Shown one piece after another: positions 17,435 to 26,527 of a DNA stretch of 64,000 nt. The position numbers were made by a program, and so were the translations under genes. Within the stretch, counting starts at the first letter, position 1. Each line of letters begins with the position of its first letter. Location of the stretch: positions 2,418,001-2,482,000 of the forward strand of contig CAXXVE010000001.1 of assembly GCA_963676905.2 (NCBI GenBank), given 5' to 3'. The DNA comes from Oceanispirochaeta sp963676905. Its GTDB lineage: Bacteria > Spirochaetota > Spirochaetia > DSM-2461. The notes under the pieces were generated by a model. It made no database searches. It had not been told where the DNA came from and was given only the letters and a program-made list of their open reading frames with translations.

Positions 17435-18436
17435 TTATTTGATCATTCCGATATCAGTCAGAATCTCTGTATACTCCTGGTTTACACTTGCCAGGAAGGT
17501 TGTAAAGTCGGGGGCATCCTGGTAGGCGTCGTCCCAGCCGTTTGTAATTCTGGCCTGTTCCCATTCAGGAGTTGCAACAAGTTTGGCCAGAGTCTCTCTC
17601 CAGTAGCTTACGGCATAGTCGGGCATACCGGGGGCACCGAAGAGTCCTCTCCAGTTGACGAAGGTCGCATCGATTCCCTGCTCAACGCAGGTGGGGATGT
17701 CGGCAACAACACCGGTTCCCACTCTGTGGTCGGCAGTCTGTCCCAGGGCACGGAGATCGCCGCTTTCAATGAGTCCCAGTACTTCAGAGAGGCCTGTGGA
17801 GTAGACATCGATGTGTCCGCCCAGAACCTGAGCTGTTGCAGAATCATCGAAGCTTACATAGTCGATCTGGTTCAGGTCTTTGATTCCCGCAGCCTTCGCC
17901 ATCATAAGAAACTGAATGTGGTCCATTGAACCAACAGAGGAGATCCCTCCGATCTTTACGCTCTTGATATCAGATTTGAGGGCTGCCATAAGGTCGCTCA
18001 TGGATGTGTAGGGAGAGTCGGCGGCAACTACAAATACGGCGTAGTCTGCAATCAGACGGGCCAGGGGTGTGACATCTTCATAACCCAGATCGGTTGTTCC
18101 GTTCAGCTTGGTCAGGATAAGGGGAGAGGAGTAGACACAGACGATTTTGTCAGAGCCCTCTTTCTCCTGCAGGCTTGCAAGGTTTACAGAACCTCCGGCA
18201 CCTGGGTTGTTTCTTACAGGCATGGGAACTTTTACAAGTCCGGTATCTTTGAGAACCTTGGCTGTTGTTCTTATGGTCAGGTCCCATCCGCCTCCGGCTC
18301 CACCGGGAGCTACAAAGTCCAGGACTCCTTTGGGGTAGGCAGGATTTCCGCCGGCTGCGTCAGTCTGTCCCTCAGCGGCCAGTCCCATTGTGAAGACTGC
18401 CATTAAAATCATAAGAATCGAAATGGTTCTTTTCAT
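17435..18436 (-). CDS. tctC: Tripartite tricarboxylate transporter, periplasmic binding protein TctC
   Basis: The 333-residue protein has a signal peptide (MKRTISILMILMAVFTMGLAAEG) and the TctC/Bug fold: Y-P-K-G-V-L-D-F-V-A-P-G-G-A-G-G-G-W-D near the start, V-R-N-N-P-G-A-G-G-S-V-N-L-A for the carboxylate-binding loop, then domain 2 ending E-I-L-T-D-I-G. It captures citrate-like ligands and delivers them to TctAB. AAAGGAG lies 8 bases before the ATG. A CCCGGC/GCCGGG hairpin (18455-18469) sits just upstream of that site in the leader. The promoter carries the palindrome shared with citC (separate entries). Confidence 0.92.
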   Translation of the reverse strand: MKRTISILMILMAVFTMGLAAEGQTDAAGGNPAYPKGVLDFVAPGGAGGGWDLTIRTTAKVLKDTGLVKVPMPVRNNPGAGGSVNLASLQEKEGSDKIVCVYSSPLILTKLNGTTDLGYEDVTPLARLIADYAVFVVAADSPYTSMSDLMAALKSDIKSVKIGGISSVGSMDHIQFLMMAKAAGIKDLNQIDYVSFDDSATAQVLGGHIDVYSTGLSEVLGLIESGDLRALGQTADHRVGTGVVADIPTCVEQGIDATFVNWRGLFGAPGMPDYAVSYWRETLAKLVATPEWEQARITNGWDDAYQDAPDFTTFLASVNQEYTEILTDIGMIK

Positions 18437-18513
18437 TACTTAAACTCCTTTGGACCCGGCTTGGCCGGGGTTTGTCGAATTGATATCAGGCCGGCATGGC
18501 CTTGATGAGAATT

Positions 18514-18548
18514 ATTGTAATGTTTGGTTCTGAAATCTGGCTGTAGGA
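18514..18548 (-). promoter_or_regulatory. tctC promoter: -10 hexamer and activator half-site
   Basis: On the minus strand TACAAT (18519-18514) is a good -10. No proper -35 lies at the expected distance. Instead a half-site TCCTACA (18548-18542) ends 22 bases upstream of the hexamer. The same elements at the same spacing occur before citC, which supports an activator-dependent promoter. Confidence 0.6.
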
Positions 18549-18564
18549 TATAAAAGGAAATGCG

Positions 18565-18582
18565 TGTAGGAATCATCCTACA
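18565..18582. promoter_or_regulatory. Palindromic operator upstream of tctC
   Basis: TGTAGGAATCATCCTACA is an inverted repeat with 7-bp arms and a 4-base centre, extended by a further G/C pair on the flanks. Its left arm starts exactly 23 bases from the half-site at 18542. The same motif occurs upstream of citC at 27616-27633. It is the likely binding site of the NarL-type regulator encoded at 18590-19228. Confidence 0.75.
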
Positions 18583-18589
18583 CGGAGGC

Positions 18590-19228
18590 TTATCTGTCGC
18601 TGATAAGATTATGCTTTACAGCGTAATAAGTTAGCTGTGCATTGTTTTTCAGGTTCATCTTCTGGAGCAGTCTTGTCCTATAGGTGCTTACTGTTTTGAC
18701 ACTGAGGTTCAGCTTCTCCGAAATCTCCCCGCTGGAGAGTCCCGATACAAGAAACATCATGACCTGATACTCCCTTTCCGAGAGTTGTTTGTGAGGTAGC
18801 CCGCTGTGATCACCCTGGTACTCCTCAAGAAGAAGCTGACTGACCTTGGAGGTAAGGTAGCGTCCTCCCTTCAGCACCTCCCGCACCGCATCCACAAGTT
18901 CTTCAGGAGCGCTTGCCTTGTTAAGGCAGCCCGACGCCCCCATCTTCAGTGCCCTCAGGGCGTACTGGCTTTCAGGCTGGATACTGAGGATCAGCACAGC
19001 CGTATCGGGGTACTGTGAATGAATGTCCATTAGGATATCGAGGCCGTCCCGGCCGGGAAGGGATATGTCCAGTATCACCACATCGTAGTTCTCACGGGCT
19101 ATGTATTCGAGAACCTTGCTGCCCTCGGAAAGCTCATCGAGAACCCTGTAGGGGATGGCATCTTTGAGAATCTGACAGAGGCCCTTCCGTACAAGGGGGT
19201 GGTCATCGACAATCAGGATTTTATACAT
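18590..19228 (-). CDS. NarL/FixJ-type response regulator of the citrate genes
   Basis: The 212-residue protein has a receiver domain with acidic pocket (I-V-D-D-H), phosphoacceptor Asp54 (I-L-D-I-S-L-P-G) and the switch lysine in L-N-K-A. A C-terminal LuxR-type helix-turn-helix follows (L-S-E-R-E-Y-Q-V-M, then G-E-I-S-E-K-L-N-L-S-V-K-T-V-S-T-Y). It starts 8 bases after the propeller kinase gene, its obvious partner, and both lie directly behind citX. It is therefore likely made from the cit promoter. Two 18-bp palindromes before citC and tctC are its probable targets, so it would activate citrate uptake, cleavage and its own synthesis. Target binding is inferred. Confidence 0.88.
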   Translation of the reverse strand: MYKILIVDDHPLVRKGLCQILKDAIPYRVLDELSEGSKVLEYIARENYDVVILDISLPGRDGLDILMDIHSQYPDTAVLILSIQPESQYALRALKMGASGCLNKASAPEELVDAVREVLKGGRYLTSKVSQLLLEEYQGDHSGLPHKQLSEREYQVMMFLVSGLSSGEISEKLNLSVKTVSTYRTRLLQKMNLKNNAQLTYYAVKHNLISDR

Positions 19229-19236
19229 AAGGGCTC

Positions 19237-22200
19237 CTATCTTTTATTCTCTTCCTGCAGGGGAAGGGTTATTTTTACTACGGTACCCCCGTCGGGGTGG
19301 TTATCAATTGAGAAGCTGCCGTTGAAGTGGCGGCAGCGCTCACGCATGCCTATAAGTCCGAAGGAGTCATCCTTCCGGCTCTCTTTCTTTGAAATCCCTA
19401 TGCCGTTGTCTCTCACACTCAGATAGATTCTTGAATCGGCGCGGTAGACCTTTACGGTGACCCTGTCGGCTTCGGAGTGGCGTATAATATTGGTCAGGAT
19501 CTCCTGATACATCCGGAAGAGGGCAGTTTTTCTGTCAATGTCCTCCTCCGGAAAGACCCGGCCCCTGATCTGGACATCCAGATCCAGTTCTATCCCCGTC
19601 CGTTTCCGGAACCGCCGGCTCTGCCACTCAAGGGCTTCAGTGAGGGTCAGGTTGTCCAGGGCCTTGGGGCGCAGATTGGTTGAGAGGGTCCTGACCGATG
19701 ATATGGCATCATTTACAATTTCAAGCAGACTGGTGATCTTCTCCCGCCGGACCTGCTCTTCGCTTTCTGGATGGCTGTTCAGCCAGAACAGATCGAACTT
19801 CATTGCCGTGAGCTGCTGTCCCAGTTCGTCATGGTAGTCTCTGGCCGCCGCCTTTCTCTCCTCCTCCCTGGCCTTTTCCATATGCATTGTAAAGCTCCTC
19901 AGCTGGGCGTTGCTTTTGGCTAGTACCTTGAGGCGGTAGAGGATTATAAGGGAGATCATAAAGAGAAACAGCAGGGTCGATACAACATAAAACCAGAGGT
20001 GCATCCAGAAGGGGGTCTCTATTATGACTCCCAGTCGGGCTTCGGCCCTCTGCCCGTTGTTGTCGGTTCCCGTAATGATCAGTTCGTAGCTTCCCGGCGG
20101 GAGAGAGGCGTAACTGACCTGATTGCTGTTGCCGAGGAACCTTGCCCTCTGCTCAAGGCCTGCCAGCCTGGCTGTATAGTGGTGCTTCGATGAGTCTATG
20201 TAGGAGAGAATGGAGAAGCGGATTGTTATGTTGTTGGACTCATAGGGCAGCCTTATCTCATCTGTAAGGGCAATGTCCCTGTTGAGAATGACTCTGTCCG
20301 AGATGCTCTGGCCAATTCTTACAGGAAGATTGTGAATCCACAGACCTGTGAAGCGTATTGTTCCGGGAGGTCTTGCACTGAAATTGAGGTCCCCGGGGTA
20401 GAAGGCGCTGATACCGTGGTTTCCACCCCAGAAAAGCCGTCCCGAAGAGGTTTTCAGGTAGGCATTCTGGGAGAACTCATTTCCCGCCAGCCCGTCGCCC
20501 CTGCTGAAATTACGAATCTCCTCATCAATGAGAGATATTCTGGAGAGGCCCTTGTCCGTAGAGGCCCATATATTGCCCTCATCATCGTCCATAAGGCCGT
20601 AGATATTGTCGCCGGCCAGACCGTTTCTTGTTGATATATTTCTGAATATGCTGTCATCGGGGCGGATGATGCTGATGCCGCCGCCTCCGGTTCCCACCCA
20701 GATACGACCCCGTTTGTCCTCGAAGATTGTGTTCACCGAGGTGTCGCTCAGGCTGCCCGCCAGGGAGGGGGACCGGGCAAAGCCCGTGAAATTGTCCCTG
20801 TCCTCATCGTAGAGGTTCAGGCCTCCGTCCCAGGTCCCAACCCAGATTCTCTTCCGGGAGTCTTCAAAGATACAGCGTACGGCATTGCCGTTGAGTCCTT
20901 CGCTGCTTCCGGGATCATGGGTGAAACCTGTCATGACGCCGTTCTTCCACCGGAAGAGACCCAGTCCCTCTGTTCCTATCCATATACTGCTGTCACTGCT
21001 CTCAAAGACAAACCATATGGTCTCTCCCCCCTGTCCCTCTCTCTGAAGGGAGAAGGGCCGGGCCCTGCTTATGTCTTCACCGGGTGCAATGGTGTAGAGT
21101 CCGGCTCCGTCTGTCCCTATCCACATTACACCGGAGGAGTCCTCCAGCAGGGAGTACACCTGATCCGATTCTCCCGGTCCATTGCCGGGGGATGGGGGTT
21201 CCGGCAGGGCTATTTTCCCGGTGCCGCCGGTGAGAGGATCAATGACAGTTATACTCCCTCCGTCGGTGGCCACCCATATGCTGCCGTCGGAACGCTCTTC
21301 CATCTGCCTTATGTAGGGGCTGCTTAATGCACGGGCTTTCTTGTCTTCGGAGGTCCAGGTTGTAATAAGCTCCGTCCGGGGGTTGAACATATTGATGCCG
21401 CCTCCCCGGGTCCCTATCCAGATCAATCCGCTGTCGTCCCTGTAGATGCTTCTGATTTTATTGTAGGAGAGGGAGCTGTTCGTCTCATTCAGTACCTGCC
21501 ACTCCTGCTCTGTAAAGTCATAGATAAACAGTCCGGACCGCTCGGTACCCACCCACAGATGCACCCCGTCGGAAACTACAGTGCGCACCCCGATTTCCGA
21601 GGGCAGGGGAAATTCCGAAAGCCCTGTATTATCGTATAGATACAGACCCTCTTTTGTGCCGATCCATATGCCTCTTTCCCTGTCATAAGAGATGCTGCGG
21701 ATAAACTCGCTCTCCAGTTTTTCAATGCCGGGGATGGTCTCATCAATAAAGAGTCCGCTTTCGGTGTCATAGACAGACAGCCCCTCTTCGGTGCCGATCC
21801 ACAGCCTGTCCTCTTCATCACAGTAGAGGGTGCGTATCCTGTTGTTTATAAGCCGGGAGTTCTCTGTATCGAGAATGAAGAATTTACCCTCTTCCCTGTA
21901 CAGGGCAAGCCCGCCGCCGGCAGTTCCGACCCACAATCGGCCGGAGTTGTCCTCTGTGAGTGAGAATACCTGGTTGCCCGGCAGGCTGAGAGGATCGTCG
22001 GGATCATTGGAAAAGGTTCCGAAATCCATTGTCTCTTTGTTGTAGAGGTTCAGGCCGCCGCCGTCAGTGCCCACCCAGAGACGCCCTGTTGAATCTTCGA
22101 ATATGCTGAACACAACTGAACCATTGATGCTGTTCTTCTCGCCGCTGCGGGGTCTGAACACTCTGTTGTCTCTGCCGTCATAGCGGTTGAGGCCGCTGAA

Positions 22201-22359
22201 GGTTCCGAACCACATAAAACCTTCCGAATCTTTTGTGATGCAGTAGACCGAGTTGTTTGAAAGCCCTTCGTCCAGGGTCAGATGACTGAAGCGGATGTCG
22301 CCGTAGAGGAAGGATGAGAGTGTCAGAAGGAGCAGAGCCGGGGTCAGAATCCTGATCAT
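19237..22359 (-). CDS. Sensor histidine kinase with periplasmic two-component propeller
   Basis: The 1040-residue protein begins with a signal-like helix. It then has about a dozen regulator-propeller repeats (recurring G-R-x-W-V-G-T-x-G-G-G-L and I-W-I-G-T) to about residue 660 and a Y_Y_Y domain (L-P-P-G-S-Y-E-L-I-I-T-G-T-D). One transmembrane helix lies near 790. The HisKA_3-type core follows (A-A-R-D-Y-H-D-E-L-G-Q, His about 843) with an ATPase end containing D-N-G-I-G-I and F-G-L-I-G-M-R-E-R. Such propeller kinases mostly sense polysaccharide fragments in Bacteroidetes; here the gene lies 24 bases behind citX. It probably senses citrate or a related carboxylate, which would be unusual. 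Confidence 0.88.
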   Translation of the reverse strand: MIRILTPALLLLTLSSFLYGDIRFSHLTLDEGLSNNSVYCITKDSEGFMWFGTFSGLNRYDGRDNRVFRPRSGEKNSINGSVVFSIFEDSTGRLWVGTDGGGLNLYNKETMDFGTFSNDPDDPLSLPGNQVFSLTEDNSGRLWVGTAGGGLALYREEGKFFILDTENSRLINNRIRTLYCDEEDRLWIGTEEGLSVYDTESGLFIDETIPGIEKLESEFIRSISYDRERGIWIGTKEGLYLYDNTGLSEFPLPSEIGVRTVVSDGVHLWVGTERSGLFIYDFTEQEWQVLNETNSSLSYNKIRSIYRDDSGLIWIGTRGGGINMFNPRTELITTWTSEDKKARALSSPYIRQMEERSDGSIWVATDGGSITVIDPLTGGTGKIALPEPPSPGNGPGESDQVYSLLEDSSGVMWIGTDGAGLYTIAPGEDISRARPFSLQREGQGGETIWFVFESSDSSIWIGTEGLGLFRWKNGVMTGFTHDPGSSEGLNGNAVRCIFEDSRKRIWVGTWDGGLNLYDEDRDNFTGFARSPSLAGSLSDTSVNTIFEDKRGRIWVGTGGGGISIIRPDDSIFRNISTRNGLAGDNIYGLMDDDEGNIWASTDKGLSRISLIDEEIRNFSRGDGLAGNEFSQNAYLKTSSGRLFWGGNHGISAFYPGDLNFSARPPGTIRFTGLWIHNLPVRIGQSISDRVILNRDIALTDEIRLPYESNNITIRFSILSYIDSSKHHYTARLAGLEQRARFLGNSNQVSYASLPPGSYELIITGTDNNGQRAEARLGVIIETPFWMHLWFYVVSTLLFLFMISLIILYRLKVLAKSNAQLRSFTMHMEKAREEERKAAARDYHDELGQQLTAMKFDLFWLNSHPESEEQVRREKITSLLEIVNDAISSVRTLSTNLRPKALDNLTLTEALEWQSRRFRKRTGIELDLDVQIRGRVFPEEDIDRKTALFRMYQEILTNIIRHSEADRVTVKVYRADSRIYLSVRDNGIGISKKESRKDDSFGLIGMRERCRHFNGSFSIDNHPDGGTVVKITLPLQEENKR

Positions 22360-22383
22360 ATGCTTATTGTAGTCTTTTTCTAT

Positions 22384-22905
22384 TCATTTGGGGATCACGT
22401 TTTTGCTTTCGCCATGGATGGAAATAATTTTTTTCCGGAGCTGTTCAATGCTGTGGGCCCGGCTGCGGCCGCACTCATGGGCCGGTCTGCCGCAGATAAG
22501 GCATCTCCTGCCTTCAAATCCGAGCTCTTCCCGGGAGAGAGCCCTGTCCCTTTCATCGTAAACATCAAGGTCCCAGAGACGCCCCCAGGGGTGGCTCTCC
22601 TCCAGCCCGCAGCACGATCTTTTTATCCTCTCAGTCTCCCCTTCAAGGGCAATCCAGGCGGAAGGCCCGGTGACCTCATCGGGAGCCTGCCGGACAGCGG
22701 TGATCTGCGGAGCGAAGAGCTCTTCAAGGGAACCCACTCCCGTATTGAAAATCTCCTGTATCATTGTGCTGTTTTTCCGGGGGCCCGGAGTGTTCACTGT
22801 AATCTGGATGACTGTTTTCCCCCCTGTCTGCCTGAGCTCATCCCGGCGGGCCCGGCGCTGCTCCCGGCTCACCAGAACCTCGGGCAGGGTTACATCTCTG
22901 AACAA
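22384..22905 (-). CDS. citX: Apo-citrate lyase phosphoribosyl-dephospho-CoA transferase CitX
   Basis: CitX transfers the CitG-made prosthetic group precursor to the serine of the citrate lyase acyl carrier protein. The 173-residue product contains L-P-E-V-L-V-S-R-E-Q-R-R-A-R-R near the start, V-N-T-P-G-P-R-K-N, S-H-P-W-G-R-L-W-D-L-D-V-Y and R-R-C-L-I-C-G, as in known CitX proteins. A longer frame exists to 22971, but TTG at 22905 has a perfect AGGAGG six bases upstream and reduces the overlap with citG to 16 bases, so it is preferred. Confidence 0.88.
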   Translation of the reverse strand: MFRDVTLPEVLVSREQRRARRDELRQTGGKTVIQITVNTPGPRKNSTMIQEIFNTGVGSLEELFAPQITAVRQAPDEVTGPSAWIALEGETERIKRSCCGLEESHPWGRLWDLDVYDERDRALSREELGFEGRRCLICGRPAHECGRSRAHSIEQLRKKIISIHGESKNVIPK

Positions 22906-23792
22906 TTCTGCCCTCCTGATGACTCTTCTATATAAAGGAGGAATCGGGTCAGGGCCAGAAGATCGGCGCATCCTCCCGGAGAGATATTCAGGCTTACAAA
23001 GGAGCTGTTCATCTTTTTAAGACGGGAGATTGCCGAGGGGGTCTGTATGCCGCCGGCCTCCAGAAAGTCACAGGCTTCCGCCTTCATGGCAAGAAGCCCC
23101 TCCATTCCCGAACGGTAGAGTACAGTGCTGTCCTGTACCCTGGACATCAGAACAACAAGGGCTTCCAGCGCCGCTTCTTCCATGGTACAGCCTCTTTTAA
23201 GGAGCTCTTTCCATCGGGGCAGGGCCCGGTACCGAACAGAAGGAAAGCCGGCTTCCGCCTCACCCCTGATGCCGTAAGAGCCGAAGAGGCTGAAGATCCT
23301 TTCCCCATGGGTCTGGCTCTCCTCTCCGGACTCAGGCTTTATACAGGTAAGTTCACTGCAGATTCCCCGGCAGATGGAGGATACTTCATCCAGAATGGAC
23401 AGAGTGTTTCCACCCGCTCTCCGCCGGGCGGCTGCCAGGGTGACACCCAGTATAAAAATCTGCCCCTTGTGGGTATTGATCCCCCCTGTGGCTTCATACA
23501 TCGCCTGTTCCGCTTTCACTCCGGTCTTCCGTATTGCAGGCAGTACCGGAGCGGGATCGGCCCCCCGGGGGGCAGTGGTGAAGATCTTCTCAAACCAGGG
23601 TTCCAGGGTGTAGGCGCTGCGGTAGAAGAGCTCTCTGTTCATGTCGCTGTGGGCTCCCGTATCCAGGGCGTCCACAAGACCCGGCTTGGGGCTGAGGTCT
23701 ACTTCAAAGAGCATGGACTTCAGGGCCAGACGGGCCGCCTCCGCGGCGCAGAGGCCCGGTGAGACAGGCCGTACGGGAAGGAGGGCTTCCAT
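22890..23792 (-). CDS. citG: Triphosphoribosyl-dephospho-CoA synthase CitG
   Basis: CitG joins dephospho-CoA to ATP-derived ribose to make the precursor of the citrate lyase prosthetic group. The 300-residue protein has the family hallmarks S-P-K-P-G-L-V-D near residue 34, G-A-H-S-D-M-N, the central G-G-I-N-T-H-K-G-Q-I-F and a late D-S-T-V-L-Y-R-S-G. Its start overlaps the citF stop by one base and its end overlaps citX, showing tight translational coupling. It is a separate gene here, not fused to CitX as in some enterobacteria. Confidence 0.9.
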   Translation of the reverse strand: MEALLPVRPVSPGLCAAEAARLALKSMLFEVDLSPKPGLVDALDTGAHSDMNRELFYRSAYTLEPWFEKIFTTAPRGADPAPVLPAIRKTGVKAEQAMYEATGGINTHKGQIFILGVTLAAARRRAGGNTLSILDEVSSICRGICSELTCIKPESGEESQTHGERIFSLFGSYGIRGEAEAGFPSVRYRALPRWKELLKRGCTMEEAALEALVVLMSRVQDSTVLYRSGMEGLLAMKAEACDFLEAGGIQTPSAISRLKKMNSSFVSLNISPGGCADLLALTRFLLYIEESSGGQNCSEM

Positions 23793-25339
23793 TACTCCAG
23801 TCCCTTCACCTGCCTGACAACATCGATAATCGTTCCGTCCCTGTACTCGATAAGGCCCACAATCTTGTCTGTGAACTCAATGGGATCGGGCCGGCCTACA
23901 AGGCGTTCGGCCTTGTCCAGAAGTTCTTCCATTGTGTAGAAGGGGAGGCGGACATCCTTGAAGTGGTCAATCAGGTCCTTCCGCCTGGGGTTGATGGCTA
24001 TGCCCCTGTCCGAGACAAATACATCCACCGATTCCCCCGGGGTAACCACCGAGAGGGCCTTCTGGGTCAGAGTGGAGGTCCTGCCCCTTATAAGAGGAGC
24101 GACGATAACAGAGAGTCCCGATCCAACAGCCGTGTCCGAGTGGCCTCCCGAGGCTCCCATGATCACTCCGTCTGAACCTGTGAGCACATTCACATTGAAG
24201 TCAACATCAATCTCAAGGGCGCTGAGGATAACAACATTGAGTTTGTTGACGGCACAGCCCTTGTTCAGGGGGTTGGCATAGTAGGAGGCATCAATTTCAG
24301 TGTGCAGGCGGTTCTCGCCAATGGAGCGGATCGCCTCCTTGTCGAAGCTCTGTACATCAAGCAGTTTCTTGATCAGTCCCGCTTCGTGCATCTTGACGAT
24401 CTGCCCTGTGATTCCCCCCAGGGCCCAGTTGGCCTTGATGCCGCGGGCTTCCATATACTCTGTCAGAAATCTTGTTGTCGCCAGGGAGGCGCCTCCTGAT
24501 CCTGTCTGTATGGAGAAGCCGTCCTCAAAGTAGGGGGACGCGGCGATGAAGTCTGCGGCGTTCTGGGCAATCAGCAGGTCCCTCGGGTCCTTTGTAATCC
24601 GGGTGGCGCCGGTGCTTATCTTTTCGGGGTTTCCCACGGCATCCACTTTGACAATATAGTCCACCATGTCCTGGTCTATGCTGAAGGGCGTGTTGGGGTA
24701 TTCTGCAAGGTAGTCTGTGAGGAGCACTACCTTGGCTGCGTACTTGGCGTCTACCTTGGCATAGCCCAGAGATCCGCAGGCCGATGGGCCGGCATAGCCG
24801 TTGGCATTGCCGTAGACATCGCAGGACGGGACACCTAAAAAGGCGACATCGATCTTGATCTCTCCCTCTTCAATGGCCCGGGCTCTTCCTCCGTGGCTGT
24901 GGAACAGAACCGGTTTTTCCATATGTCCCGCCGAGATAAAATCAGCCAGTTTTCCACGCATACCGCTTGTGATGATCCGTGTGACAGTACCCTTCTGAAT
25001 ATGAGAGATAAGCTCGTCATGTACGGTTGTAAGGGAGCTTGAGGCCAGAGTCAGATCTTTGATGCCCAGATTGGAGATCACATCCATCACCATATTCAGA
25101 ACATAGTCTCCCGCCCGGAAGTGATGGTGGAAGCTTATGGTCATGCCGTCCTTGAGTTCCGACTTCAGTACGGCCTGCTCGATGGTGTCCACCATCTTGT
25201 TCAGACGGGGGAGCCGGCGGTTTCCCTTGTCCTGCCGGACACGGGGGGTCCGTGTAAAGGCACCTTCAAAAGGAGCCAGAGAGAGGTCTCCTATCTTCTC
25301 CGGGATCTCCCGGCCAATGGCATTTTTATTAATCTTCAT
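23792..25339 (-). CDS. citF: Citrate lyase alpha subunit (citrate CoA-transferase)
   Basis: The 515-residue subunit exchanges acetyl for citryl on the acyl carrier protein during citrate cleavage. Family features include R-T-P-R-V-R-Q-D-K-G-N-R near the N-terminus, S-F-H-H-H-F-R-A-G-D, H-S-H-G-G-R-A-R, S-I-Q-T-G-S-G-G-A-S-L-A and G-A-S-G-G-H-S-D-T-A. Length is normal for CitF. It overlaps citE by 11 bases upstream and citG by one base downstream. It functions in the cytoplasmic CitDEF complex. Confidence 0.94.
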   Translation of the reverse strand: MKINKNAIGREIPEKIGDLSLAPFEGAFTRTPRVRQDKGNRRLPRLNKMVDTIEQAVLKSELKDGMTISFHHHFRAGDYVLNMVMDVISNLGIKDLTLASSSLTTVHDELISHIQKGTVTRIITSGMRGKLADFISAGHMEKPVLFHSHGGRARAIEEGEIKIDVAFLGVPSCDVYGNANGYAGPSACGSLGYAKVDAKYAAKVVLLTDYLAEYPNTPFSIDQDMVDYIVKVDAVGNPEKISTGATRITKDPRDLLIAQNAADFIAASPYFEDGFSIQTGSGGASLATTRFLTEYMEARGIKANWALGGITGQIVKMHEAGLIKKLLDVQSFDKEAIRSIGENRLHTEIDASYYANPLNKGCAVNKLNVVILSALEIDVDFNVNVLTGSDGVIMGASGGHSDTAVGSGLSVIVAPLIRGRTSTLTQKALSVVTPGESVDVFVSDRGIAINPRRKDLIDHFKDVRLPFYTMEELLDKAERLVGRPDPIEFTDKIVGLIEYRDGTIIDVVRQVKGLE

Positions 25340-26234
25340 CGCAGTAAGCCTCCAGTTCGTTGATGCGGATACCTGTTGCCCTGGCCATTTCCAGGACCCG
25401 TCTGGCGCGGTCTACAATGGGTTTGTCCACCATCTTTCCGTTCAGGGATATGACTCCCGAGTTTTTCTCTTTCGCCTCTTCAATGGCCTGAATGACCCTG
25501 ATGGCATGGTCTATCTCTTTGTCATCGGGGCAGAACACCTTGTGGACAGGCTGGATCTGCCGGGGGGATATAACCGACTTGCCGTCAAATCCAAGCTGTT
25601 TTATATGGCGGACCTCATCGAGGAAGCCCTCTTCGTTGTTTACATCGGAGTAGACCGTGTCCAGGGCATATATTCCCGCAGCTCTTGCGGCATTGAGGAT
25701 CTGGGACCGGGCGAAGAGAAGCTCAATCCCGCCGGGGGAGCGGCTTGTCTTCATGCTTGTGACATAGTCCTCGGCTCCCAGGGCAATCCCTATAAGCCTG
25801 TCTGAGGCGGTGGCGATCCCGTAGGCATTCAGAACACCAAGGGGCCCTTCGATGGCTGCCATCATCTTTATGGTTCCCACAGGGTAGCCGCAGATCTTCT
25901 CTTCTTCCTCAATAATAGACTCCACATCTTTTACATCCTGTGCCGTCTCCGTTTTGGGCAGGCGGATGACATCGGGTCTGGCTCTCACCATGGCCCGCAG
26001 GTCCTCCCTGCCGTAGGGGGTGTCCAGCCCGTTGATCCGGACGACCGTTTCGATTCCCTCATAGTTCAGTGTCTTAAGGGCATTGAACACAAGAAACCGG
26101 GCGCTGTCCTTCTCAGGGAGCGATACCGAATCCTCCAGGTCGAACATGACAGAGTCGGATCGGTATATATGGGCATCTTTCATCATTCCGGCATTGTTGC
26201 CGGGAACATAGAGCATGGTTCTTCTCAACTTCAT
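25329..26234 (-). CDS. citE: Citrate lyase beta subunit (citryl-ACP lyase)
   Basis: This 301-residue TIM-barrel enzyme splits citryl-ACP into oxaloacetate and acetyl-ACP. It opens L-R-R-T-M-L-Y-V-P-G-N-N and contains M-F-D-L-E-D-S-V, V-V-R-I-N-G-L-D-T, I-R-L-P-K-T-E and A-A-I-E-G-P-L-G, with the metal-binding region A-L-G-A-E-D-Y-V. The layout is that of true CitE, and the surrounding full cit set excludes the stand-alone CitE-like malyl-CoA enzymes. It overlaps citD by 4 bases and citF by 11. Confidence 0.94.
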   Translation of the reverse strand: MKLRRTMLYVPGNNAGMMKDAHIYRSDSVMFDLEDSVSLPEKDSARFLVFNALKTLNYEGIETVVRINGLDTPYGREDLRAMVRARPDVIRLPKTETAQDVKDVESIIEEEEKICGYPVGTIKMMAAIEGPLGVLNAYGIATASDRLIGIALGAEDYVTSMKTSRSPGGIELLFARSQILNAARAAGIYALDTVYSDVNNEEGFLDEVRHIKQLGFDGKSVISPRQIQPVHKVFCPDDKEIDHAIRVIQAIEEAKEKNSGVISLNGKMVDKPIVDRARRVLEMARATGIRINELEAYCDED

Positions 26235-26527
26235 GACAGTGACTCCCAGGGGTAGGTTTCGCTTCCGGCGGCCCTGTATACAGCGGCTTCCAGACGGGCT
26301 CTGATGGTGCAGTCCAGGGCTCCCTTGTCTTCCAGGCGGATGCTAACATCGGCAACCTCCAGAAGATCCAGAGTCTCTTCGACGACCTTCAGTATCTGTT
26401 TGCCGTACTGCCGTTTTACGGTGCTCTCCAGTGTAACGCTGCGGCCCTTGCCTGTGTTGCTGTCCACAGTGATCATTACATCGCTGGACTCCAGGGAACC
26501 GGACATTCCTGTTTTGATGATCTTCAT
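26231..26527 (-). CDS. citD: Citrate lyase acyl carrier protein (gamma subunit)
   Basis: The 98-residue carrier subunit holds the acetyl or citryl group on a phosphoribosyl-dephospho-CoA arm. Its N-terminal G-S-L-E-S-S-D (residues 10-16) contains the serine to which CitX attaches the arm. The rest follows the CitD pattern, with V-E-S/L-E-S-T-V-K-R-Q-Y-G and a closing D-K-G-A-L-D-C-T-I-R-A-R-L-E-A-A-V. It overlaps both citC and citE by 4 bases (ATGA-type junctions). Confidence 0.93.
   Translation of the reverse strand: MKIIKTGMSGSLESSDVMITVDSNTGKGRSVTLESTVKRQYGKQILKVVEETLDLLEVADVSIRLEDKGALDCTIRARLEAAVYRAAGSETYPWESLS

Noticed and set aside
22906..22971. Longer citX start with an 82-base overlap with citG
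   Set aside because: TTG 22905 has a perfect AGGAGG and matches the usual CitX N-terminus.
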